Assembly: GCF_900156345.1 (NCBI RefSeq)
Contig: NZ_FTPP01000001.1
Span: forward strand, 1 to 64,000
Source: Pontibacter indicus
GTDB lineage: Bacteria; Bacteroidota; Bacteroidia; Cytophagales; Hymenobacteraceae
Direction: 5' to 3'
DNA: 64,000 nucleotides
Positions 1-8,483 of this stretch are shown here, in pieces. The position numbers and the translations under genes are program-made. Position 1 is the stretch's first letter, and every line of letters starts with the position of its first letter. Under the pieces are notes generated by a model. It was not told the DNA's origin. It made no database searches and saw only the letters and a program-made list of their open reading frames with translations.

Positions 1-131
1 CCTGTGACAATTGAGAAAAAGTAAGAAAAGCTCAAACCAACACGGCACAGGCTCCATACTCGGTTACACCTCGTTCACAGCCTTTACAAAACGTTAACAG
101 CCTTACACCCATCACTTTCCCTCAAACCACC

Positions 132-548
132 ATGAAAACCCACACCACCAATTACACCAACACCTTCATCGAAGTGGCGGAAGACACCAAGGCAATTTGT
201 GGCATCATACCGACTTCAAAAGGCGACAAAAAGACGATTGCCGAAATGCAGTACGACCTGATTGCCAAGAACCCGTACCGCTATACCTCCGATGATGTCC
301 TGTTTCGGGTTTTTGCAGACCGGAATGATGTGGCAGAAGCTGATTACAGTCAGGCGAGAGCGCAGTTTTTCTCAAAGGGGCAGGCCTGTTTCAGAGCGTC
401 GCCTTTGCCTAAAACCTACGGATTTGGCGTGCATTGCGACAGTGCGGGCAAGGTTGCCATTTATGGTGTGGAAACGGCGGAATACGAGGAATTTGTAGCT
501 AACAGCAAGCTGAAGAAAGTAAAAGCCATGAAATCGAGCAGAAAATGA
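132..548 (+). CDS. DUF6157 family protein
   Basis: A 138-residue protein of unknown biochemical role that I place in the DUF6157 family. The family pattern is visible: an N-terminal HTTNYTNTFIEVAED stretch, NPYRYTSDDVLFRVFADRN in the middle, and FFSKGQACFRASPLPKTYGFG followed by an HCD motif. No signal peptide or membrane segment is seen, so it should be cytosolic. The C-terminus is Lys/Ser-rich. Its stop codon overlaps the start of the next gene in an ATGA arrangement, so the two are probably translated together. Family placement is from recognised sequence pattern; function is not known. Confidence 0.85.
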   Translation: MKTHTTNYTNTFIEVAEDTKAICGIIPTSKGDKKTIAEMQYDLIAKNPYRYTSDDVLFRVFADRNDVAEADYSQARAQFFSKGQACFRASPLPKTYGFGVHCDSAGKVAIYGVETAEYEEFVANSKLKKVKAMKSSRK

Positions 549-997
549 AGACGATTTTTGACAAGCCTACCCGCGACGAGATCATCATCAGAATAGCCGC
601 CATCTCGGCCGATAAAAGCGCCCAATGGGGTAAGATGAACGTTTACCAAATGGTGGAGCACAATACCTACTGGAACGGGTGGATGTTGGGGAAGGACAAC
701 CCTACCTACAGCCAGACTTTGCTGGGCAAGGTGTTTGGCAGAATGGCCTTGCGGAAAATGATCAAGGATGCGCAGCCCTTTGATCGGAACATCCCGACTT
801 CTTCCCAATTCAAAGCAAAGGAGACTGGTGGCGATCTGGAAGCAGAGAAGCTGATATGGATTTCGTTGACGGAAGCTTATGAAAGCTACGATAACCCGGC
901 CTTCATCCACGATTTCTTTGGGAAAATGACGAAGGAACAGGTCGGGATATTGGTGTACAAACATTCCGACCATCATTTGCGGCAATTCGGAGTATAA
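545..997 (+). CDS. DUF1569 / DinB-like protein
   Basis: A 150-residue cytosolic protein resembling DUF1569, a branch of the DinB/YfiT four-helix-bundle superfamily whose members usually bind a metal through spaced histidines. Candidate ligands are the His in the MVEHNTYW segment (near residue 38) and the closing KHSDHHLRQFG segment. Many superfamily members act on thiols or small electrophiles, but nothing here fixes a substrate. It starts 4 bp inside the upstream DUF6157 gene, so translational coupling is likely. About 70 AT-rich bases separate it from the sulfurtransferase gene. Confidence 0.8.
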   Translation: MKTIFDKPTRDEIIIRIAAISADKSAQWGKMNVYQMVEHNTYWNGWMLGKDNPTYSQTLLGKVFGRMALRKMIKDAQPFDRNIPTSSQFKAKETGGDLEAEKLIWISLTEAYESYDNPAFIHDFFGKMTKEQVGILVYKHSDHHLRQFGV

Positions 998-1065
998 ACC
1001 GGGTAAGTGTCTACCTTCATCGTAAACAAAAAATCAACTAAATTATCAAAATTTATCACCTCACT

Positions 1066-1905
1066 ATGCTACCACTTATCTCCGCACAAGAACTCGGCTC
1101 GCTCCTGCCCAACAATAATCTGGTGTTGATCGACGCCCGCTCCGGCCCCAATGCCCGTGCCAAATACGAACAGGAGCACCTGGCCGGCGCACTGCACGTG
1201 GACCTGGACAAAGACCTGGCCGACGTCAAGCCTAACCCAGCCCAGGGAGGCCGTCACCCGCTGCCTGAACCGGAAAAATTTGCCGAATTGCTGGGCCGTT
1301 TAGGTATAGCGCCTGGCAGCCATGTGGTGGTGTATGATGACATGAACGGAGCAAACGCCGCCTCGCGTTTCTGGTGGATGCTGCGTGCCGCAGGGCATGC
1401 TCCTGTACAGGTGCTAGACGGCGGTTACCAGGCGGCTGTTGCAGCTGCTATACCTGTCAGCAGCGCAGCAGAACAGGCAAAGCAAACGGGGCCGTACCCT
1501 TTCAAAGCCTGGGAGCTGCCAACTATTTCGATGGAGGAAGTTGCGGAGGTGGTTAAAGACCCGGACTACCTGGTGGTGGATGTGCGCGATGCCGCCCGCT
1601 ACCGGGGCGAGACCGAACCAATCGACCTGGTAGCCGGCCATATTCCGGGGGCAGTCAACATTCCGTTTCAACAAAACCTCACCGCGGATGGCACTTTCCT
1701 ATCACCGGAAGCGCTGCGGGAGAAATATGAGAAGGTCATAAGTGGACGTAACTTGGAACATGTGGTGGTGCACTGCGGCTCGGGCGTAACGGCCTGCCAT
1801 ACGGCGCTGGCCATGGACCAGGCGGGCCTGGGTATACCGACGCTCTACGTGGGTTCCTGGAGCGAGTGGTCGCGTAACGACCGCCCGATCGGAACGGGCG
1901 CCTAA
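1066..1905 (+). CDS. sseA: 3-mercaptopyruvate/thiosulfate sulfurtransferase
   Basis: A 279-residue tandem-rhodanese protein that moves a sulfane sulfur from mercaptopyruvate or thiosulfate to an acceptor such as cyanide or a thiol. The inactive N-terminal rhodanese module spans about residues 5-125 and the catalytic one about 155-275. The active-site loop CGSGVT is at residues 237-242 with nucleophile Cys237; this loop is typical of SseA-type mercaptopyruvate enzymes rather than thiosulfate enzymes. No signal peptide, so cytosolic. It stands alone and ends just before a strong bidirectional hairpin shared with convergent trpS. Exact donor preference is inferred from the loop only. Confidence 0.9.
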   Translation: MLPLISAQELGSLLPNNNLVLIDARSGPNARAKYEQEHLAGALHVDLDKDLADVKPNPAQGGRHPLPEPEKFAELLGRLGIAPGSHVVVYDDMNGANAASRFWWMLRAAGHAPVQVLDGGYQAAVAAAIPVSSAAEQAKQTGPYPFKAWELPTISMEEVAEVVKDPDYLVVDVRDAARYRGETEPIDLVAGHIPGAVNIPFQQNLTADGTFLSPEALREKYEKVISGRNLEHVVVHCGSGVTACHTALAMDQAGLGIPTLYVGSWSEWSRNDRPIGTGA

Positions 1906-1921
1906 GGTATAGGTATAACGC

Positions 1922-1964
1922 AAAAGCGGCTGCTGAGCATCATGTTCAGCAGCCGCTTTTGTTT
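1922..1964. terminator. Bidirectional terminator between sseA and trpS
   Basis: A perfect 15-bp stem (1922-1936 with 1946-1960) begins with four A and ends with four T, so each strand has a T-rich 3' side. It lies between two convergent genes and can end both transcripts. Confidence 0.85.
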
Positions 1965-1979
1965 TAGCAGGTATAGCGC

Positions 1980-2954
1980 CTAGTAGCCCAATTTCTGGCG
2001 TACGCGCTCCAGAACCGGAGTAGCAATGGCTTTCGCTTTTTCAGCGCCTTCCAGCAGTTTCTTATCTATTTCGGGCAGGTTGTTCATGTAGTAGGCAAAC
2101 AGCTCACGCTCCTTGGCAAACTTGCGCACGATCAGTTCGTACAGCGCCTGCTTGGCATGGCCGTAGCCGTAGCCACCGTTCAGGTAGTTGTTACGCATCG
2201 CTAGAATCTCTTCCGGAGAAGCCAACAGACTGTAGAGCTTAAATGTGGTGTCCTCATCCGGATCTTTCGGGTCCTCGAGCGGGGTGCTGTCCGTCACGAT
2301 GCTCATGATCGTTTTACGCAGTGGCTTGTCGGCCTCAAATATGTCAATGATGTTGCCGTAAGACTTGCTCATCTTCTCACCGTTAATGCCGGGCACGGTC
2401 ATCACGGTTTCGTCGGTTTTCGCCTCGGGCAGCACAAAGGTCTCCCCGTAGTTGTGGTTGAACGAGCTGGCAATGTCGCGTGTGATCTCCAGGTGCTGTA
2501 CCTGGTCCTTTCCTACAGGTACGATGTTGGCATCGTACATGAGGATGTCGGCAGCCATCAGCACCGGGTAGGTAAACAGACCGGCGTTCACGTCAGACAG
2601 CCCTCTGCGGCTCGATTTGTCCTTGAATGAGTGCGCATTGGCCAGCATCGGGAATGGAGCGAAGCAGTTGAGGTACCAGTTCAGCTCGGTCACCATCGGA
2701 ACATCCGACTGGCGGTATAGGATGTGCTGATCAGTGTCGAAGCCACAGGCCAGCCAGGCGGCGGCCACCGAGTAGGTGTTATGACGCAGCACCTGAGGGT
2801 CGCGGATGGTGGTAAGGGAGTGCAGGTCGGCTATAAAATAAAGCGCCTGCTCCTGCGATGCCTTCGAAAGTTCGATGGCCGGGAGGATAGCACCCAGCAG
2901 GTTGCCCAAATGCGGACGGCCTGTGCTCTGAATGCCCGTAAGGTATCGTGCCAT
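1980..2954 (-). CDS. trpS: Tryptophan--tRNA ligase
   Basis: Class I tryptophanyl-tRNA synthetase of 324 residues, the usual bacterial length, charging tRNA-Trp with tryptophan using ATP. The HIGH-type motif is in the N-terminal GIQSTGRPHLGNLLGA segment (residues 8-23), and the KMSKS loop is intact in GEKMSKSYGN near residue 195. The chosen ATG sits at the base of an inverted repeat (2954-2961 with 3012-3019) that could fold over the start. The NlpE-like gene ends 87 bp upstream on the same strand. Convergent with sseA across a strong terminator. Confidence 0.97.
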   Translation of the reverse strand: MARYLTGIQSTGRPHLGNLLGAILPAIELSKASQEQALYFIADLHSLTTIRDPQVLRHNTYSVAAAWLACGFDTDQHILYRQSDVPMVTELNWYLNCFAPFPMLANAHSFKDKSSRRGLSDVNAGLFTYPVLMAADILMYDANIVPVGKDQVQHLEITRDIASSFNHNYGETFVLPEAKTDETVMTVPGINGEKMSKSYGNIIDIFEADKPLRKTIMSIVTDSTPLEDPKDPDEDTTFKLYSLLASPEEILAMRNNYLNGGYGYGHAKQALYELIVRKFAKERELFAYYMNNLPEIDKKLLEGAEKAKAIATPVLERVRQKLGY

Positions 2955-3019
2955 AGTCGGGAAAATGGTTTACAACTGCAAAATAACGCAAATTGCTCAA
3001 AACACGCCTAGCCCGACTA
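2954..3019 (-). repeat. Inverted repeat in the trpS leader
   Basis: TAGTCGGG at 2954-2961 and CCCGACTA at 3012-3019 are exact reverse complements about 50 nt apart. On the minus strand the downstream arm touches the trpS ATG (CCCGACTATG), so pairing in the mRNA would partly hide the start codon. Whether the leader is long enough to contain both arms is not known. Confidence 0.4.
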
Positions 3020-3041
3020 CGACAATTCTATACCTGGTGCC

Positions 3042-3608
3042 TTAAAGTTTCTTGAGGGAGTGGTTTTTGGAGCTTTCTACCTCGTCCTGTGTTTTGGTAA
3101 GCAGCTTTACTTCGGTGTCGCTCACCTGCATGAAATACATCGGGTCGATGTCGCCGGCGGTAGGGATGAGTTGCAGCACCACGGCGTCCGGATTCTGCTT
3201 GTTGCCCCTGGCCAGGAACCACTTGCCACTGCTGTTCACCACACTCTTGTCTGCCGGCTTGCCCATGTACACCTGCTTCATGTTGAAGGATCCGCTGGAG
3301 CTTTTTGCACCCGGGCTCAGCGTCAGCTCCGTCTGGATGCCCTGGCAGTCTTTGCAGGCTAGGGTACCCCTGAAAGTGCCGCTTGGTGGTGCCAGCACAG
3401 GCGCTGCCTCCGGTTCTGGCTCAGCTGCTGTAGCTTCTGCTTTGGTTGGTTTGGCTTTGCTTTTGGACGGGGCCTTTGCCGTTGTTTTCTTGCCGCCGGC
3501 ACGGTTTTCCTCGAGCCACTCCTGGTAGCTCTTACCTGACTGTGCCTGTGCCTGCTGCAAACCAAGGGTGAGTGAGAATAGGACGAAAAGTGCGATAATT
3601 GCTTTCAT
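3042..3608 (-). CDS. NlpE-like N-terminal domain protein, secreted
   Basis: A 188-residue exported protein. Residues 1-22 are a Sec signal peptide ending near QAQAQ, with no lipobox cysteine. Residues 23-75 are a flexible Lys/Ala/Pro/Glu-rich linker. Residues 76-175 resemble the NlpE N-terminal domain: FRGTLACKDCQGIQTELTL with a CxxC pair, then a W/L-rich beta region. In Enterobacteria NlpE is a surface-sensing lipoprotein that activates Cpx; in Bacteroidota such domains occur in many stand-alone periplasmic proteins of unknown role. Without a lipid anchor it is more likely free in the periplasm. It lies upstream of trpS on the same strand. Confidence 0.75.
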   Translation of the reverse strand: MKAIIALFVLFSLTLGLQQAQAQSGKSYQEWLEENRAGGKKTTAKAPSKSKAKPTKAEATAAEPEPEAAPVLAPPSGTFRGTLACKDCQGIQTELTLSPGAKSSSGSFNMKQVYMGKPADKSVVNSSGKWFLARGNKQNPDAVVLQLIPTAGDIDPMYFMQVSDTEVKLLTKTQDEVESSKNHSLKKL

Positions 3609-4011
3609 GTCGTGTTGTATTTGTCGTTCGGGGTGATCTTATCAGAAAATATACCAGTTTTTCAGCGGCACGCTGCCAGCCAGACTATTTCTGATTTAAC
3701 TGCTGAAAAATTAATTTATTGTGTGTTGTAGCGGAGGTTGCTTCTGTGATGTTTGCCGCTTGCCTGTAGTCAGGATGTGAGATACGGAAGAGAGGCGGAG
3801 GCGGTTGAGAGAAACTAAAATGGCAGCTACTAATTGTATCCTTTCTGCGGTCACACGATTCCATTCTCCCTTTAAAAAACAAATGACCAGGCGCTTCACT
3901 CAGGAGCAGGCACCTAGCCATTCAAAAAAAAATCAAATCAAATCTTATAGTTCAAAGTCAATTACATCATAGGCTTGCTCGGGTTAGGTATAAAAATCAA
4001 TTCTTTATCGT
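3609..4011. other. Intergenic region, no gene seen
   Basis: About 400 bp between the start of the NlpE-like gene and the stop of the EamA gene (both minus strand). Minus-strand reading frames here lack family resemblance and look like chance. A TATATTTT run on the minus strand near 3645 may be a weak -7 element for the NlpE-like gene. One AGGTATA copy is near 3986. No convincing hairpin was found. Confidence 0.5.
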
Positions 4012-4923
4012 TTAGGCTGTTGTCAGCTTTCTGCTCTTCTGTCGCTGGTACAGTCGGTTCAGGTTGCTTGCCGCAATCGCGGCCAGGATGAGCGCCACGC
4101 CCAGCCACTGCACCGGCCATACCTCTTCCTGCAACACGAAGTAGGACATGGCCACCGCCACCGGCAGCTCCGCAGAACTGAGGATGGCACTCAGCGCCAG
4201 GCCGGTTTTAGGTATACCGTAGGCAAAGAACAGCGGCGGTATGACCGTGCCGAAGACACCCAGCAGCAAGCCCCACTTGAACAGGCCGTCTCCCAAAGAA
4301 CCATTTACCAGGAACATGGGCGGGAAAATGCTCAGCACCAAGATAGTAGCGCCTGTCAGTAAAAGCGCGCTTTTGGTGGTCGGGTGCAGGTTATTGCCGG
4401 CCGACCCGTTGATCATCAGGAACACCGAATAACAGAACGCCGCCAGCAAACCAAAGCCAACACCGGCCAGGTCGAAGTCAGGTATGGTGCCGGAGAAAAG
4501 CCTGCCCGCCAGGGCTGTGCCCAGCAGCACCAGCAGCACCATCACCACCTGCGACAGCTCAGGCATTTTGCGTTTGATCACCGACTCCAGCAGCAGGCTG
4601 ATCCAGGTAAACTGCATTAGCAGCAGGATGGCAATAGAGGCCGGCACCGCCTGCACGCACTTGTAATAGAAGATGCTTACCAGGCCCGTGCTGGTGCCCA
4701 TGGCCACCAGCTTCAGTTTGTCTGTGGCAGTAACCCCCAGTGTGCGATGGCCCATCAGGTGCCGTAGCAGCACAATGCTCCAGAGTATCACGAAGCCGAA
4801 GAAGACCTGCGTACCGGTGACGTCACCCAAGGTATAGCCTTCCTGGTAGGCCAGTTTTACGAATGTGGATAGTATGCCGAAGCTACACGCTCCGAGAAAT
4901 ACCAAAAGGATGCCTCTGAACAT
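4012..4923 (-). CDS. EamA (DMT superfamily) transporter
   Basis: A 303-residue inner-membrane protein of the drug/metabolite transporter superfamily with about ten hydrophobic helices in two EamA repeats (roughly residues 1-140 and 150-295). The start region reads MFRGILLVFLGACSFGILST, typical of the first EamA helix, and the C-terminal repeat has the usual ELPVAVAMSYFVL region. Members export amino acids, nucleosides or drugs; the substrate cannot be told from sequence. A strong Bacteroidota promoter lies 160 bp upstream and leaves a leader of about 150 nt with alternative hairpins, so expression may be RNA-controlled. Confidence 0.9.
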   Translation of the reverse strand: MFRGILLVFLGACSFGILSTFVKLAYQEGYTLGDVTGTQVFFGFVILWSIVLLRHLMGHRTLGVTATDKLKLVAMGTSTGLVSIFYYKCVQAVPASIAILLLMQFTWISLLLESVIKRKMPELSQVVMVLLVLLGTALAGRLFSGTIPDFDLAGVGFGLLAAFCYSVFLMINGSAGNNLHPTTKSALLLTGATILVLSIFPPMFLVNGSLGDGLFKWGLLLGVFGTVIPPLFFAYGIPKTGLALSAILSSAELPVAVAMSYFVLQEEVWPVQWLGVALILAAIAASNLNRLYQRQKSRKLTTA

Positions 4924-5077
4924 AGATGTCCCTTCTGAAAAAAAACAGTAGAAAATTAGGTGTACGAGCGGGTCCTCAGACCCAATGGCGAAGGTGGGTC
5001 ATTTTAGAGGTCGTGCAGGACGTACCCCGTGATGAAAATCTGTGTATGCGCTAAGTGTGCGGCCATTTCGTTTTGCA
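4924..5077 (-). promoter_or_regulatory. Structured leader with mutually exclusive hairpins
   Basis: On the minus strand the leader of the EamA gene holds three short segments in order: GACCCA (near 4995-5000), TGGGTC (4979-4984) and GACCC (4970-4974). The middle one can pair with either neighbour, the classic layout of a two-state RNA switch. A further GCGG...CCGC stem lies near the 5' end. I do not recognise a known riboswitch class. The RNA start is inferred from the promoter. Confidence 0.35.
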
Positions 5078-5083
5078 AGACCG

Positions 5084-5116
5084 CAAAGATACGGCTCTAT
5101 TGAGGTTAAAAGCAAA
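5084..5116 (-). promoter_or_regulatory. Bacteroidota promoter for the EamA gene
   Basis: On the minus strand TTTG (5113-5116) is followed after 21 bp by TATCTTTG (5084-5091), a full match to the TTTG/TAnnTTTG consensus of the primary Bacteroidota sigma factor. Predicted transcription start is about 5077. Confidence 0.7.
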
Positions 5117-5132
5117 TATTTAATAACACAGG

Positions 5133-5924
5133 CTATTTTTCGCTTTCTTCGGCAGCTGTTTCTATCATGGCTTCAGCGGTGCGTTGGCCCAGGTAACCGT
5201 CTATCAGATAGTGTGCTAGGTATAGGGCTGGCGTAAGGGCAATAGCAATGAAAAATTTATAAATGTAGTTGATCGCAGCCACCGACATGACCAGCGACAG
5301 CGGCCAGTTGCCGAAAATGTAGAAGGCCACAAAAAGCACCACCACACTGTCGATCAGCTGCGACACCAGCGTAGAGCCCGTCGCCCGCAGCCAGATCTTG
5401 CCGCTGCCTGTAAAGGAGCGCAGCCAGTGAAACACGGTAGCATCCAGAAACTGCGAGATCAGGAAAGCCACAAGTGAACCGATGATGATCCCCAGCCCCT
5501 GCCGGTAAATGGAGTTGAAAGCGTAGTCAATGTTAAAAGGATTCCCGGCCGCATCCTGGTTGTTGAGCTCCAGCCAAAACGCAGCGGGCGGCAGACCCGT
5601 TACCACCGTGATCACTAGGAAAGCATACAGAATCAGGATGACGGTGAGGATGCTGATCTTCTGGACGCCCTTCTTGCCAAAGTACTCGTTGATGATATCG
5701 GTGGTGACGAACACGACGGGCCAGATGATAACGCCGGCCGTGAGGTTAAAGTCAAATTTCTCGCCCATAAGCCCAATCTGGGCACCCGGCATACCCAGGA
5801 GCGCCTCCGCCGAAAAGATCTTCACCCCGATCAGCTCAGCCAGCAGGGCATTGGCCAGAAAAATGCCACTCAGGACAAGGAACAGGTTCGTGCGTTTTTT
5901 CTCGAGGTCCGGGGTTGCTGCCAT
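5133..5924 (-). CDS. yhhQ: Queuosine precursor transporter, YhhQ/VUT family
   Basis: A 263-residue membrane protein of the YhhQ (vitamin uptake transporter) family, which imports queuosine precursors such as preQ0/preQ1 or queuine for tRNA modification. Six or more hydrophobic helices are visible, with the family segments NALLAELIGVKIFS near the N-terminus, VFVTTDIINEYFGKKGVQK in the middle (the acidic TDIINE motif) and VSQLIDSVVVLFVAFYIFG later. I start at the ATG at 5924 (MAATPDLEKK) because the longer frame adds a non-helical segment that runs back to the end of the RNase Z gene. Probably the last gene of a STAS-rnz-yhhQ unit. Confidence 0.9.
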   Translation of the reverse strand: MAATPDLEKKRTNLFLVLSGIFLANALLAELIGVKIFSAEALLGMPGAQIGLMGEKFDFNLTAGVIIWPVVFVTTDIINEYFGKKGVQKISILTVILILYAFLVITVVTGLPPAAFWLELNNQDAAGNPFNIDYAFNSIYRQGLGIIIGSLVAFLISQFLDATVFHWLRSFTGSGKIWLRATGSTLVSQLIDSVVVLFVAFYIFGNWPLSLVMSVAAINYIYKFFIAIALTPALYLAHYLIDGYLGQRTAEAMIETAAEESEK

Positions 5925-5995
5925 AGGTATAGGAATGGGGCAGCAAGATAGGGATTTTGTAATTAATATGGATGCAGGTATAGCTCGCGCGTCGC

Positions 5996-6913
5996 TTACT
6001 CCTGCACACAAAAGATGCTGCCTTCGGTGGCCAGGTCAGACTTCGCGAATACTTCTTTTGCCTCTTCGAGCAAAGGAGTGAGGTCTTTGTAGCGCACCGA
6101 AAAGTGGCCGAGCAGCAAGTGGCGTACCTGCGCGGCGGCAGCCATCTCGGCGGCCTGTCGGGCGGTGCTGTGGAAGGTATAGTGGGCGCGCTCGCGCATG
6201 TCGTCCAGGAAGGTGGCTTCGTGGTAAAGCAGGTCTACGCCTTTTAAATAGGGGAGGAGGTCGGGCTTATACCTGCTGTCGGCACAGTAGGCGTAGCTGC
6301 GGCTGCGCTTGGGCTCCAGTGTTACCACCGAGTTGCGCACCAGCACATTCCCATGCTCGTCTCTTATATCCTCGCCCCACTTGAGGCGCACCAGTTGCGG
6401 CGGCGTCAGGAAGCCAGGCAGGTTTTCTTTGATGAGCGGGCGCGGCTTGGGTTTTTCGCGGAACAGGAAACCGCAGCAAGGCACACGGTGCTCCATGGGC
6501 AAGGTATGGACCGTGATCTTTTTGTCCTCGTAAATTTTGCGGTAAATGGTGGTGTCCAGCTCATGGAAAATAAGCTTGAAAGTCAGGTTGGTGCCGGAGT
6601 ATTTGAGCTGGAGGCTGAGGATTTCGGAGAGGCCGGGAGGGCCGAAGAGGTGCAGGGGCTGCTGGCGGCCCTGCAGGTGCATGGTAGAAAGCAAACCCGC
6701 CAGACCAAAGTAATGGTCCCCGTGCAGGTGGCTGATGTAGATGTTAGAAATGCGCTGATGCTTTATTTTGTAAAGCATCAGCTGCATTTGGGTTCCTTCT
6801 CCGCAATCAATCAGGTGAAACTGATTGTCGATGGTCAGCAACTGGGCGGTATGGTGCCGGTTTGCCGAGGGTGTGGCCGACGAACTGCCGAGTATCCTGA
6901 GTTCGAAATCCAC
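5996..6913 (-). CDS. rnz: Ribonuclease Z
   Basis: A 305-residue metallo-beta-lactamase-fold endonuclease that trims the 3' end of tRNA precursors. The zinc-binding HLHGDH motif is at residues 62-67, the family's N-terminal LGSSSATP is at 8-15 and the closing HFSVRY histidine is near 270. The length is typical of short bacterial RNase Z. The gap to the upstream STAS gene is 13 bp, which points to co-transcription. Cytosolic. Confidence 0.95.
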   Translation of the reverse strand: MDFELRILGSSSATPSANRHHTAQLLTIDNQFHLIDCGEGTQMQLMLYKIKHQRISNIYISHLHGDHYFGLAGLLSTMHLQGRQQPLHLFGPPGLSEILSLQLKYSGTNLTFKLIFHELDTTIYRKIYEDKKITVHTLPMEHRVPCCGFLFREKPKPRPLIKENLPGFLTPPQLVRLKWGEDIRDEHGNVLVRNSVVTLEPKRSRSYAYCADSRYKPDLLPYLKGVDLLYHEATFLDDMRERAHYTFHSTARQAAEMAAAAQVRHLLLGHFSVRYKDLTPLLEEAKEVFAKSDLATEGSIFCVQE

Positions 6914-6926
6914 AAAGTAGGGTTTG

Positions 6927-7304
6927 CTAGTCTTCCTTGTTGGTCAGGTCCTGCTCGATCTCGTGCAGAAACACGCGGTCGATCGCCTCTTCCACCGTAG
7001 GAAGGATGTTAAGCACAGACTCCAGTTTAGAGATCGTGATCAGTTTCATCACGTGGTCCTGCAGGCTGGTCAGAATTAGCAAACCGTTGGAGGAGTTGCA
7101 AAGTCTGTTGGCAATCAGGATAGAGCTCAGGCCTGAAGAGTCGGTATATTTTACGTTATTGAGGTCAAGAATCAGGTTGGTGATCCCTTCGGCGTTCAAT
7201 TTCACGAACTCAGATTTTAAATCCGGAGCGATTGAAGTATCCAGTTTCTTCTCGTCTATCGTGATAATCGTGTAGTTTTCTTTCTTATCAATCGTGTACT
7301 TCAT
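6927..7304 (-). CDS. STAS-domain anti-sigma factor antagonist
   Basis: A 125-residue single STAS domain like SpoIIAA/RsbV. The phosphorylation loop TDSSGLSS is at residues 54-61, so a serine kinase of the anti-sigma type probably switches it. No partner kinase or phosphatase gene lies in the window. The ATG at 7304 (MKYTIDKKENY) is used; the longer frame adds 15 residues outside the fold, and a TACATTCG box (7331-7338), close to the -7 consensus, sits inside that extension. It precedes rnz by 13 bp on the same strand. In Bacteroidota such lone STAS proteins are common, with unclear targets. Confidence 0.88.
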   Translation of the reverse strand: MKYTIDKKENYTIITIDEKKLDTSIAPDLKSEFVKLNAEGITNLILDLNNVKYTDSSGLSSILIANRLCNSSNGLLILTSLQDHVMKLITISKLESVLNILPTVEEAIDRVFLHEIEQDLTNKED

Positions 7305-7359
7305 AGATCTACCAGTAAAGGATTTAAACGCGAATGTACCAAAATCCACGTTAATAATT

Positions 7360-8307
7360 CTAATTTTTCTCGTTAAAAATGTTTTCTACGATGTGATTCT
7401 CCATGCGTGAGAGCACATTCTCGTAGCTTTCTTTGTGAAACGGCTGCCCCGTGAAAACTTCATATAACTCGATGTAGCGGTCCGAGATGCTGTGCACCAC
7501 TTCATCGGTCATGTCAGGCACGGTTTGTCCTTCTTTTCCCTGAAAGCCGTTCTCGATCAGCCACTGCCGCACAAACTCTTTCGACAGCTGCTTCTGCGAC
7601 TCGCCGTTCTGCTGGCGCTCCTCGTATCCCTCCAGATAAAAGTAGCGCGAAGAGTCCGGCGTGTGGATCTCGTCGATCAGGTATACCTCGCCGTTGTAGC
7701 TGCCAAACTCATACTTGGTGTCGACCAGTATCAGCCCGCGCTGTGCGGCCAGTTCCGTGCCTCTCGCAAAGAGGGCCCGGGTATAAGCTTCTAATTTAAT
7801 GTATTCTTGCTCAGATACAATGCCTTTTGCAATAATTTCTTCACGCGAGATGTCTTCGTCGTGTCCTTCATCCGCTTTGGTGGTCGGGGTGATGATCGGC
7901 TCAGGCAGTCTGTCGTTTTCGCGCAGACCCTCTGGCAGCGTCACACCGCACACACTGCGCTTGCCGGCTTTGTACTCGCGCCAGGCATGCCCGGCCAGGT
8001 AGCCCCGGATCACCATCTCCACCTTGTAAGGCTCGCAACGGTAGCCGATGGTCACGTTCGGGTCTGGCGTAGAAAGCACCCAGTTCGGCACTATGTCGGC
8101 AGTGGCTTTCAGGTTGATGCTCGCTATCTGGTTCAGTACCTGTCCTTTGTAAGGTATGGCCTTCGGCAGCACCACATCAAAAGCCGAAATACGGTCCGTG
8201 GCCAGCACGGCCAGACGGTCCTTGAAATAATAAACATCGCGTACCTTGCCTCTGTAAAAACCGGTTTGTCCGGCGAAGGAGAAATTCGTTTCTTTTATGG
8301 CCTCCAT
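7360..8307 (-). CDS. purC: Phosphoribosylaminoimidazole-succinocarboxamide synthase
   Basis: SAICAR synthase, 315 residues, joins CAIR and aspartate with ATP in de novo purine synthesis. Family features: [12 protein letters not shown] near the N-terminus, [20 protein letters not shown], the [14 protein letters not shown] segment, and VDTKYEFG and [12 protein letters not shown] for the metal/nucleotide site. It has the longer C-terminal tail of the non-fused Bacteroidota form. I start at 8307 ([11 protein letters not shown]): an in-frame ATG at 8334 falls inside the predicted -7 box (8332-8339), so it should not be in the mRNA, and homologues begin at this point. Confidence 0.95.
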   Translation of the reverse strand: MEAIKETNFSFAGQTGFYRGKVRDVYYFKDRLAVLATDRISAFDVVLPKAIPYKGQVLNQIASINLKATADIVPNWVLSTPDPNVTIGYRCEPYKVEMVIRGYLAGHAWREYKAGKRSVCGVTLPEGLRENDRLPEPIITPTTKADEGHDEDISREEIIAKGIVSEQEYIKLEAYTRALFARGTELAAQRGLILVDTKYEFGSYNGEVYLIDEIHTPDSSRYFYLEGYEERQQNGESQKQLSKEFVRQWLIENGFQGKEGQTVPDMTDEVVHSISDRYIELYEVFTGQPFHKESYENVLSRMENHIVENIFNEKN

Positions 8308-8331
8308 TAGGTCTGTTGGGTTTGAGAAGGG

Positions 8332-8339
8332 CAAAGTTA
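8332..8339 (-). promoter_or_regulatory. -7 box of the purC promoter
   Basis: TAACTTTG on the minus strand matches TAnnTTTG exactly. The nearest TTG lies 23 bp further upstream, slightly longer than usual. Its position rules out the upstream ATG at 8334 as the purC start. Confidence 0.6.
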
Positions 8340-8483
8340 AATTTTTTTTGTGGGTGAGTGTGACAAGGTATAGGTATAAATGTAAAATGACTTAACAGAA
8401 AGGGTAAGCCTCTGCGTCCGGACACTGCTGTATACTCTTAAGTATAGTGATAGTTTTATATTATGAAATCTATTGTTTGTACA

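Noticed and set aside
3685..3921. Minus-strand frame of 78 codons in the gap before the EamA gene
   Set aside because: No recognisable family, unusual composition and no promoter or ribosome-binding context.
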